Source of the DNA: Thiomonas sp. FB-6
Lineage (GTDB): Bacteria > Pseudomonadota > Gammaproteobacteria > Burkholderiales > Burkholderiaceae_C
Assembly (NCBI RefSeq): GCF_000377645.1
Contig: NZ_KB898473.1
Location: 112,720-176,719, forward strand
Direction: 5' to 3'
DNA length: 64,000 bases
Positions 44,985 to 51,181 of the stretch are shown here, in pieces (within the stretch, counting starts at the first letter, position 1; every line of letters starts with the position of its first letter). The position numbers were made by a program, and so were the translations under genes. The notes beneath the pieces are model-generated. The model had not been told where the DNA came from, made no database searches, and saw only the letters and a program-made list of their open reading frames with translations.

Positions 44985-45221
44985 CTACCAGGTGTAGCGA
45001 AGTTGGCGTCGGCCGACGCTTAGGGCCAGGCGCTCGCGCAGGGCCTTATCGGGGGCGCAGAGTGTTCCCGTCAGGCCGTGTGAATTTCAGTCAAGGCCAT
45101 TCGTGTCGCCTCGGATGCCGCATCCGGCGCGCAGCGCATTGGTGTGTTCGGGATCGCCGACTTTGCGCCGCACGACCTCCAGTTGATGAGTGAGCGACGG
45201 CAGATCGGCCAAAGCGGGCAT
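44985..45221 (-). pseudogene. Degenerate short gene with an in-frame stop
   Basis: One frame reads as protein for 78 codons (MPALADLPSLTHQLEVVRRK..., ending DKALRERLALSVGRRQLRYT, W) but is broken by a TGA at 45087-45089. The composition looks coding on both sides of the stop. The family was not recognised; it may be the tail of an element-borne gene. Confidence 0.35.
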
Positions 45222-45642
45222 TGGGCGCTGCCAGTGGTAGCGACGGCAATGGTGTGGTCAGCAGCCACCGGCAACGTCGGCCTCGGGGATTGCGGCTTTC
45301 AGCGCCATCGCACCGGCTCCTTCGACCGGGTGCAGCCTTTCGGCCTCAGCCTCCGAACCGATCACACCAAACACAGGCATTATGATTCACAATCTGTGGA
45401 ACGATCGAAACGGCGCCTTCAATCTGACCTTTATAGTGCGGGTACGGGTTGCGCTCCTACTCTTGATACCAGGGCTTGTGGCGTGACAAGATGGGGCGCC
45501 GGGTTTCATGGCTTTTTATCTTTGCATGCAGGCGAGGCACAAGCCGGCAAGTCCATGATGCACTTGCGTTTTCTGAGGATTCGCGTGACCAGAATATTCC
45601 GCACCGCCCAGTTTATCCGGCATAATCTGCAGAATACATTGC
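45222..45642. other. Gene-poor stretch before the cassette array
   Basis: No convincing gene. The only long plus frame (45144-45647) has low-quality, Arg/His/Ser-rich translation and no ribosome site. No integron integrase or its remnant was recognised on either strand. Confidence 0.5.
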
Positions 45643-45649
45643 GTTAGGC
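45643..45649 (+). other. Integron-type recombination core GTTAGGC at the start of the cassette array
   Basis: GCGTTAGGC 13 nt before the first cassette gene matches the R-box consensus GTTRRRY. No convincing R'' partner is seen upstream, so it may be an attI-derived core or the end of a damaged attC. Confidence 0.5.
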
Positions 45650-45661
45650 CTGCTTCGCAAA

Positions 45662-46369
45662 ATGACTGTAACCTTCGAAAAACGCGCCGTCGCATTCGTT
45701 GACGTCTTGGGCTTCAAGGCTCTGGTGAATGCTGCCGACGCCAATAGCAACCTCGCTCCGCTGACGGAGTTGGTCACGCTCTTATCAGAAGCCATTCCGA
45801 GTTTCGATGCCACGGTTGACAAGTCTGTCCCGGTGTCGCAGATACCGAGACATATGTACGTTTCAGACTGCATTATTCTCAGCGCACCAATCAAAGATCC
45901 TGCGTACAAGCGCTACAACGGCCTTTCGATTGTCGTGATGCGTGTCATCCAACTATCGCACCTCCTACTGCGAGCTGGGTACCTCATCCGTGGCGGTATT
46001 TCGGTAGGCAACGTATGGCACTCCGACTCAAATATCGTCGGGCCTGCTTACCAAGAGGCATTCGCCCTGGAGCAACAAGGCCAAGAGCCAGTTGTAGTTC
46101 TGTCCTCGTCAGCCGCGGAGTGCTGGGAAGGAGATTCGCGGATGTGCCTGCAGCAAGACAGCAAGGTGTTCGTAAACGGCCTGTTCGACTACTACATTCC
46201 CAACTCTACGCAGCACGGCGTCATTGATCACACGTACAAGCAGTATGCTGCGCTTGCAGAAAAAAGACTCAACGAGGGCCTGCCTACTTCCGCAAGACAG
46301 AAGTGGGAATGGTTCAAAAGCTTTATAGATTCAGAGGCGCCGGAGGGTCTGAAGTGGGCGCAGGCCTAA
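45662..46369 (+). CDS. Class III nucleotide-cyclase-like domain protein (integron cassette gene)
   Basis: 235 aa. AFVDVLGFKALV near the N-terminus resembles the first metal-binding motif of class III cyclases (FxDxxGF, Asp14), and YLIRGGISVGN plus GPAYQEAFALE resemble the later GxxxG and cyclase motifs. No other domain is fused. Such single-domain cyclase-like proteins are related in part to Pycsar cyclases, but no Pycsar effector (TM or TIR) is next to it, so function is uncertain. It starts 13 nt after a GTTAGGC core and its stop overlaps an attC, the normal layout for a cassette gene. Confidence 0.65.
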   Translation: MTVTFEKRAVAFVDVLGFKALVNAADANSNLAPLTELVTLLSEAIPSFDATVDKSVPVSQIPRHMYVSDCIILSAPIKDPAYKRYNGLSIVVMRVIQLSHLLLRAGYLIRGGISVGNVWHSDSNIVGPAYQEAFALEQQGQEPVVVLSSSAAECWEGDSRMCLQQDSKVFVNGLFDYYIPNSTQHGVIDHTYKQYAALAEKRLNEGLPTSARQKWEWFKSFIDSEAPEGLKWAQA

Positions 46370-46421
46370 CAACTCGGTCAAGCGGACGGCGTTCCGCCGC
46401 CGCTCACCTCAGGCGTTATGC
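46364..46421 (+). repeat. attC: attC site 1 (59-base element)
   Basis: R'' GCCTAAC at 46364-46370 overlaps the stop codon of the cyclase-like gene; R' GTTATGC is at 46415-46421. The inner arms AGCGGACGGCG and CCGCCGCCGCT pair with an extrahelical base, as in functional attC. Length 58 bp. Confidence 0.85.
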
Positions 46422-46437
46422 GTCTCGGATGATGGTC

Positions 46438-46466
46438 TTGGCACAAATCGCAGTTCGCGCTATCCT
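46438..46466 (+). promoter_or_regulatory. Sigma70-type promoter of the RT-leader RNA
   Basis: -35 TTGGCA (46438-46443, 5 of 6), exact 17-bp spacer, -10 TATCCT (46461-46466, 4 of 6). It lies just after attC R' and drives the structured leader. Predicted transcription start is about 46473. Confidence 0.6.
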
Positions 46467-46472
46467 TCGATC

Positions 46473-46625
46473 ACTGCCTTGGAGGCAGAACGGAACGCCT
46501 CGAATTTGCAGCTTTGACTGCGACAATGGGGGTGGGGTGTCAAAGCTTCATCAACCAAATGACAACTTACTTTTACTAGGCTCGTTCCGTGGTGAGCCCG
46601 AGACTCGTCTCGGGCTTTCTGTTTT
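46473..46625 (+). ncRNA. Structured ncRNA upstream of the reverse transcriptase
   Basis: About 150 nt between promoter and terminator with no ORF of its own. Stems: CTGCC-N5-GGCAG (46474-46488); a long-range 8-bp stem ACGGAACG (46490-46497) with CGTTCCGT (46583-46590), extended by CCT/AGG; inside it a hairpin with perfect arm AGCTTTGAC (46510-46518) and GTCAAAGCT (46539-46547) and a G-rich loop (GGGGGTGGGG); then an unpaired stretch 46551-46577 and the terminator hairpin. Position and architecture resemble retron msr-msd or DRT2/DRT9 ncRNAs that template the adjacent RT. The family was not matched. Confidence 0.6.
46595..46625 (+). terminator. Intrinsic terminator between ncRNA and RT gene
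   Basis: AGCCCGAGAC pairs with GTCTCGGGCT, followed by TTTCTGTTTT. Termination here separates the ncRNA from the RT ribosome site (GAGGG) 3 nt downstream; RT translation would need read-through. Confidence 0.85.
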
Positions 46626-46638
46626 CTGAGGGCCAATA

Positions 46639-48141
46639 ATGAGCCTGGAACTACATTTGAAAGAGCGAATTGTTGCCGAGTGCGACAAGCTGATCGACCG
46701 ACATCACTCCTACCATAACCACCTACACCGCGAATGGCTTCGTAATCGCGATCGGATTGATGGTGCGCCAGAAAAGGATGTCAAGGTTCCTGAGTACTGG
46801 GCGCTCGACCCAAAATTTAATCCATTCCATGTCCGTCGGAACGCAACTGCAATCGCTAAGTCCATTGCCCGAAAGATCGCGGCGCGTACCTACAAACCAT
46901 ACGGACCCCACCGCAAAAAGATACCGAAGGCGGGTGGGGGCGAGCGCGAACTGACGGTCTATCAAATTCCAGATGCTGCGGTATCAACCTACTTCTACTC
47001 CCGGCTACTAGCCAAGAACAGACACCGATTCAGTTCGTTCTCTTACGCGTACAGAAATGATCGCAATGTACATTTTGCGATTCAGGATATAGCTGTTGAC
47101 CTTGCGCAAAACGCCCGAACCTTCATTGCCGAGTTTGATTTCTCTGACTTCTTTGGCTCCATCGATCACACATTTCTTTTTTCACAGCTTCACGAAAATG
47201 GATTTCTTGTCAGCCAAGAGGAAGAATTCATTATCAAGGCGTTCCTTAACGACCGAGATCGAGGAATACCACAAGGCACCTCTCTTTCCTTGTTCTTGGC
47301 AAATCTTGTTTGCTGGAAACTTGACAAGTCTTTGGAAAAATCCGGCCTGAAATTCGCACGGTATGCGGATGACACGGTTATTTGGAGTCCAATATATCCG
47401 GCAATATGTGAGTCGTTCAATATCGTTGATGCTTTCTCGCGTGAGGCAAAAGTATCAATAAATATCAAAAAATCTGATGGAATCAGCCTTCTTTCTAAAG
47501 ACGGCCTAGCGGCTGAGATTGCGTCAAAGTCTTCGTTCAATTTTCTCGGATACGCAATTGGGGTCGATCGGGTTTCCGTTCGAGACAAAACGATTCAACG
47601 TATCAAGAAGCAGGTATCCTATCTTCTTTACCGAAACCTTGTTCAGCCGCTGAAGAGCACACCACTCAAAGGGCTAGTGATTCCTGCCAACAATCGTGAC
47701 AAGGCACTGTTGACAGCCATGATGCAGATTCGCCGATATCTATATGGCGGACTCCTTCACCGCGATATGGTTGCCTACATCAAAGGAAGACGCAAAACGC
47801 TTCATTTCAAGGGCGTGATGAGTTTCTACCCCTTGCTTAATGATTCCGAACAACTTCGTGCATTAGATGGTTGGCTCGTATCTGCAATTGACCGATGTAT
47901 CCAAGCTCGATCACGACAGTTGCTATCTCACGGATTTGATAGACGGCACTCGTTCCCCTTCAATGTGCAGCGAAAGGACATCTTGGCCAAATACCGGAGG
48001 AAACTTGTCGCTGGCAAACCTCTTCTAGAGGTTCCAAGCTTCAAATTGATCTATCGGGCTTTGCAACATGGGGTCGTCGAGGCCGGTATCGAGAGAGTCA
48101 TGCATCCTGAATCGTCGAAGTATGGTTATGGCGATGCATAA
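46639..48141 (+). CDS. Reverse transcriptase (defence-type, integron cassette-borne)
   Basis: 500 aa. RT core about 85-310: GGGERELTVYQIPD, EFDFSDFFGSIDH (catalytic Asp in motif A, 165-177), GIPQGTSLSLFLANL (209-223) and FARYADDTVIWS with the YADD box at 242-245. A thumb-like region and a roughly 150-aa C-terminal domain follow (no nuclease or protease domain recognised). No maturase or En domain is present, so it is not a group II intron ORF; it is longer than retron RTs, closer in size to DRT proteins, but the class cannot be fixed. GAGGG lies 7 nt before the ATG. GC is markedly lower than the chromosome. Stop overlaps attC2. Confidence 0.9.
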   Translation: MSLELHLKERIVAECDKLIDRHHSYHNHLHREWLRNRDRIDGAPEKDVKVPEYWALDPKFNPFHVRRNATAIAKSIARKIAARTYKPYGPHRKKIPKAGGGERELTVYQIPDAAVSTYFYSRLLAKNRHRFSSFSYAYRNDRNVHFAIQDIAVDLAQNARTFIAEFDFSDFFGSIDHTFLFSQLHENGFLVSQEEEFIIKAFLNDRDRGIPQGTSLSLFLANLVCWKLDKSLEKSGLKFARYADDTVIWSPIYPAICESFNIVDAFSREAKVSINIKKSDGISLLSKDGLAAEIASKSSFNFLGYAIGVDRVSVRDKTIQRIKKQVSYLLYRNLVQPLKSTPLKGLVIPANNRDKALLTAMMQIRRYLYGGLLHRDMVAYIKGRRKTLHFKGVMSFYPLLNDSEQLRALDGWLVSAIDRCIQARSRQLLSHGFDRRHSFPFNVQRKDILAKYRRKLVAGKPLLEVPSFKLIYRALQHGVVEAGIERVMHPESSKYGYGDA

Positions 48142-48202
48142 CTCATCATTCCACCGGAACTGCGCGAGAAGCCGCGCAGGCCGGTGAATTCAGACGTTAG
48201 GT
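48136..48202 (+). repeat. attC: attC site 2
   Basis: R''-like GCATAAC (48136-48142) overlaps the RT stop; R' GTTAGGT (48196-48202) follows. Inner stems ACCGG-AA-CTGCGCG and CGCGCAG-G-CCGGT pair well. Length 67 bp. It defines the RT plus ncRNA as one complete cassette. Confidence 0.85.
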
Positions 48203-48217
48203 TTCACAGGCACCGCC

Positions 48218-49054
48218 TTGATACGCCAGTACTACTCGCAGCGTAAGGGAACAAATCCGAACGTCAAAGGACTTCCGCTCTCGGATGTTCTTGACTTGTT
48301 CGTTCGTGTCTTCACGCAACTGCAAGCGGACGGGTATTTCGACGAAGCCTTTGGCTACGTCTGCGTAGACGCTGGAAAAGTCGACGGCAAAGTGCGCGAT
48401 CCCGAACTGGAGATGCTTTTCGCCATTCGAAAGAAGAAGCTCTGGCCCGTACCTGAGAAGGCCGCTTCCTATCAGGAGGACGATTTCTTCGACGTGCTTG
48501 AGTTCCTGTACCAGTACGTGTCAAAACCCATCGAGGGCACGATGCACTCCTACGGCGGCTGCGGCATGCACTGGGAGACCTTCAATCAGGTTGTTGGCCG
48601 CAAGGAGTTCCGCGAGAAGGTCAACGGTGTCCTGGCCCACTACAAGCATCGCTACGAGTTGTCACCCGATGGAGAGGTTCTTCATAGACCCGAAGCCGGA
48701 TTCGAGCCGATCTTTGATGCCGATCTGCCCACGTCGGACAAGAACGTCCTGTCGCGGGTCACTGCTGCGACTCTTCAATACCGGCGTCATGGCTCGACGC
48801 TTGACGATCGGCGCCAAGCGGTCCGCGATCTCGTGGACGTGTTGGAGTACCTCCGCCCCAAGGTCAAGGCCTTGCTCACTAGCGCCGATGAGAAGGACCT
48901 CTTCAACATTGCCAACAACTTCGGCGTCAGGCACCACAACGAGAAGCAGCGTACTGCCTACGACACCAGCATCTGGCTGAGCTGGATGTTCTATTTCTAC
49001 CTGTCCACCATTCACGTCGTGCTGCGAAAGATCGACCACGACGCGACGAAGTGA
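48218..49054 (+). CDS. Cassette-borne hypothetical protein (HEPN/Abi-like C-terminus?)
   Basis: 278 aa from TTG 48218, 15 nt after attC2 R', as expected for a cassette gene. The N-terminal half is basic and helical. The C-terminal segment (about 225-275) has NNFGVRHHNEKQ followed by a hydrophobic helix (SWMFYFYLSTIHVVL); an Arg-His-rich motif in a helical context recalls HEPN/Abi-C proteins, but no clear RxxxxH HEPN motif is seen. No family is assigned. No attC is recognised downstream, so the 3' end of this cassette may be lost. Confidence 0.65.
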   Translation: MIRQYYSQRKGTNPNVKGLPLSDVLDLFVRVFTQLQADGYFDEAFGYVCVDAGKVDGKVRDPELEMLFAIRKKKLWPVPEKAASYQEDDFFDVLEFLYQYVSKPIEGTMHSYGGCGMHWETFNQVVGRKEFREKVNGVLAHYKHRYELSPDGEVLHRPEAGFEPIFDADLPTSDKNVLSRVTAATLQYRRHGSTLDDRRQAVRDLVDVLEYLRPKVKALLTSADEKDLFNIANNFGVRHHNEKQRTAYDTSIWLSWMFYFYLSTIHVVLRKIDHDATK

Positions 49055-49442
49055 AACCCTTCGCTAGGGCCGACTCGCACCGGCCTGGCACTTGGCCCGC
49101 GAATCCGCAGTTTGGGCTGCCGCCGGTTCTGTGGGCACCGGCCTAGGCATTCTGCGCCGGCTCGAACTGGACTGGGCTGTGGTTGTCGGTGATCTCGGTG
49201 ATCGCTGCCCGTCGCATTGCGGCCCCTGCCCCGAGTTGCAGCCAGCGCCCGCTTCGGCCGAACTCCAGCCGTAGGGCCGGTGTCTGTCAGCGCATCGGCG
49301 TGAGCGGGCACTGAGCGAGCCGTACCAGGCTAACCGCCGAAGGCGAGCAGGCCGAGGCGGCCTAAGGCAGTAGAGGTCGGCTGGTCGTGGCTGACTCGGG
49401 CCGCAACAAGATGGCTAGCTAGCACCCCACCGAGGCCGGCAG
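49055..49442. other. Gene-free gap after the cassette array
   Basis: 388 bp with no supported gene, no attC and no clear terminator; it probably holds the junction between the cassette array and the Tn7-like region. Confidence 0.5.
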
Positions 49443-50252
49443 CTAGCAAATAAGCGCGAATGGTGGAACCTCGTCGACCATGGCGACGCGCGCGCGGTCC
49501 ACCCCCCAAGCCTGGAAGCTCGCTACCAGGGCTTCTGCAAGGTCTTCCGAGGATCGGGGCACCAGCACGTAAGCAACTTCCACCTTTCGGGTGATGAGCG
49601 ACGCGGATGCGGCCAAGTTGAACGCGCCAGTCCTCGCGGACGCGAGACCTCCAACTTTGACCTCAATGGCCGTCTTGATGTGGCCGCCTTCCACGACGGC
49701 AAAGTCGAGCGTGGTGTCCAGCAGGCGTTGGCGCTGGACCAGGCTCGCTCCGCCCACGAGCCCGAAAATTTCTCCGTTCTGGCGAATGGCGTGTTCGCAG
49801 GCCGTTTCGAAGGCCATGCCCCTCTGTTTGGCTTTCGCCGCATTGGAGCTCGGCCCCCCGGTCGCCGCGACCACCTCGGCGAAGGCGTTGCGCATCTGGG
49901 CCATCGACACCTCTCCGGCCAAGACAGGCCCGGCAAGGCGGTCAGCTCGGCGGGGATCTAGCTGATGGATCTTCGCAAGGTATTCCACCTGGCTGTACCC
50001 GCCGGTGAGCGGGCGTCCTTGCACGAGAGCGGGGTACGTGTCCATGACGAACTGCGCCCCTAGCACCTGTTTACTGAGCGCGCGGGGGGTGAGCCCACGA
50101 CCGCGGGCCGCGTCGGCGATGATCTGCGTGGATGTGACGGTGCCGCCGGCCGCAGCTCGCTGAAGTTCTTCCACGATGGGCATTGCCAACGCGAACCAGT
50201 CCTCGGATTGGTTCGGCCGCCGCTCCTGACTGGGGGGACGCAGTGTCACCAT
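49443..50252 (-). CDS. Putative PD-(D/E)XK nuclease-fold protein divergent from tnsA
   Basis: 269 aa. The C-terminal half shows E149 (MAFETACEHAI), D183 (TTLDFAVVEGG) and E197-V-K199 (KTAIEVKVGG), the spacing of a PD-(D/E)XK endonuclease core. The N-terminal half (about 20-130) is helical. No restriction-modification partner is adjacent. The gap to tnsA is 136 bp and contains repeats, so this gene is either accessory to the transposon or just outside it. Confidence 0.6.
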   Translation of the reverse strand: MVTLRPPSQERRPNQSEDWFALAMPIVEELQRAAAGGTVTSTQIIADAARGRGLTPRALSKQVLGAQFVMDTYPALVQGRPLTGGYSQVEYLAKIHQLDPRRADRLAGPVLAGEVSMAQMRNAFAEVVAATGGPSSNAAKAKQRGMAFETACEHAIRQNGEIFGLVGGASLVQRQRLLDTTLDFAVVEGGHIKTAIEVKVGGLASARTGAFNLAASASLITRKVEVAYVLVPRSSEDLAEALVASFQAWGVDRARVAMVDEVPPFALIC

Positions 50253-50267
50253 TTCGCTACAGGGGGT

Positions 50268-50380
50268 TGAATAACACTGTCATACGAAGTATGATTCGTC
50301 CCAGCCTCGACCTTCGCGACGCCATGGGTGTCGCTGCACTGTCGGGGCTGTTTCATGCATTCTATGAATAACACCGTCAT
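50268..50380. repeat. Direct repeats TGAATAACACYGTCAT upstream of tnsA
   Basis: 16-bp copies at 50268-50283 and 50365-50380 (one mismatch), 97 bp apart. Tn7-like ends carry spaced TnsB-binding repeats next to tnsA (family knowledge), so these are candidate TnsB sites. The TGTCAC at 50244 could be near the terminal bases. The opposite end was not found. Confidence 0.5.
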
Positions 50381-50388
50381 TCAGCAAC

Positions 50389-51174
50389 ATGGCCTCCACG
50401 TCCTCCGGTAGCAAACCGCGCAAGCCGCGCCGCATACCCGTCACCAAGCCGAACGCTCGACCAGGCTTTGTCGAGCGCACGTCTCGGCCGCTGTACACGT
50501 CGCGCAAGCGCCGCGGCCCCCTCCTGGCCCCGTCCGAGAAGTCTGAGGGGTTGTTGGGTTGCGAGTCGGTCCTGGAGAGCAAGTTCGTCGCTGCGACGCG
50601 TTTCGACGATCGCGTCGAACGAGCGTACGCCCAATCCCGGGTCATGGACGTTGTGTCCGGGCTGACAGCGCCGGACCGCAAACAGCTCATGGAGCGTCTC
50701 GCTTCAGAGGGATACGCAGCATCCGAGGCCAAGCTCTGGTACATCGACTTCGAGCTGATTCTGGTGAGCGCGTTTCGACCGGTGTATGTGGAGGTCAAGC
50801 CGGAGTCCCGGGCCGCTGAGGTCGAAGCCGAGCTGGAGGCGCGCCGCGCTGCATGTGAGCGCATCGGGGTCGGCTTCCTGCTCGTGCTCGATAAGCACTT
50901 TCCCGAGACCCTCGCGCACAACCTCCACATTCTGCAGCGCTACGTGGGAACGCCTGTGTCGGAGGAGACGAAGAGCCGGATCCTGCAGGCACTATCAGGC
51001 GGCGCGCACACCATCGCCGAACTCACCCGGCTTGCGGATGCAGGGTTGGAAGAGGTCTATGGGCTCGTCGCCAACGGGATGCTGGCCATGGACCTGTTCG
51101 CAGACCGGCTCGACAGGCAAGCGAGGGTGCGCCTATCCGCTGGGGAGCCCCGCAAGATCCTGCCGCTTGCGTGA
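50389..51174 (+). CDS. tnsA: TnsA-like endonuclease subunit of a Tn7-like transposase
   Basis: 261 aa. N-terminal PD-(D/E)XK nuclease with E63 (CESVLESKF), D120 (WYIDFEL) and E135-V-K137 (VYVEVKP), and a C-terminal winged-helix (about 185-250). In Tn7, TnsA cuts the 5' ends while TnsB cuts the 3' ends, giving cut-and-paste transposition. It is first in the tnsABC-tniQ operon, ending 7 bp before tnsB. Confidence 0.9.
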   Translation: MASTSSGSKPRKPRRIPVTKPNARPGFVERTSRPLYTSRKRRGPLLAPSEKSEGLLGCESVLESKFVAATRFDDRVERAYAQSRVMDVVSGLTAPDRKQLMERLASEGYAASEAKLWYIDFELILVSAFRPVYVEVKPESRAAEVEAELEARRAACERIGVGFLLVLDKHFPETLAHNLHILQRYVGTPVSEETKSRILQALSGGAHTIAELTRLADAGLEEVYGLVANGMLAMDLFADRLDRQARVRLSAGEPRKILPLA

Positions 51175-51181
51175 TCGCGCC

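Noticed and set aside
45144..45647. 167-codon plus-strand frame before the cassette array
   Set aside because: Low-quality composition, no ribosome site, no family features; opposite strand carries the degenerate frame instead.
46639..48141. Group II intron or classical retron RT
   Set aside because: No maturase or endonuclease domain, no intron-like flanks; the protein is longer than usual retron RTs and retron a1/a2 repeats or branching-G context were not evident. Left as an unclassified defence-type RT.
45000..49442. Integron integrase (intI) or Pc promoter for the cassette array
   Set aside because: No tyrosine-recombinase motifs found on either strand; the array is treated as integrase-less.
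50279..50294. loxP-like palindrome CATACGAAGTATG
   Set aside because: Short chance palindrome; no Cre-type recombinase nearby.
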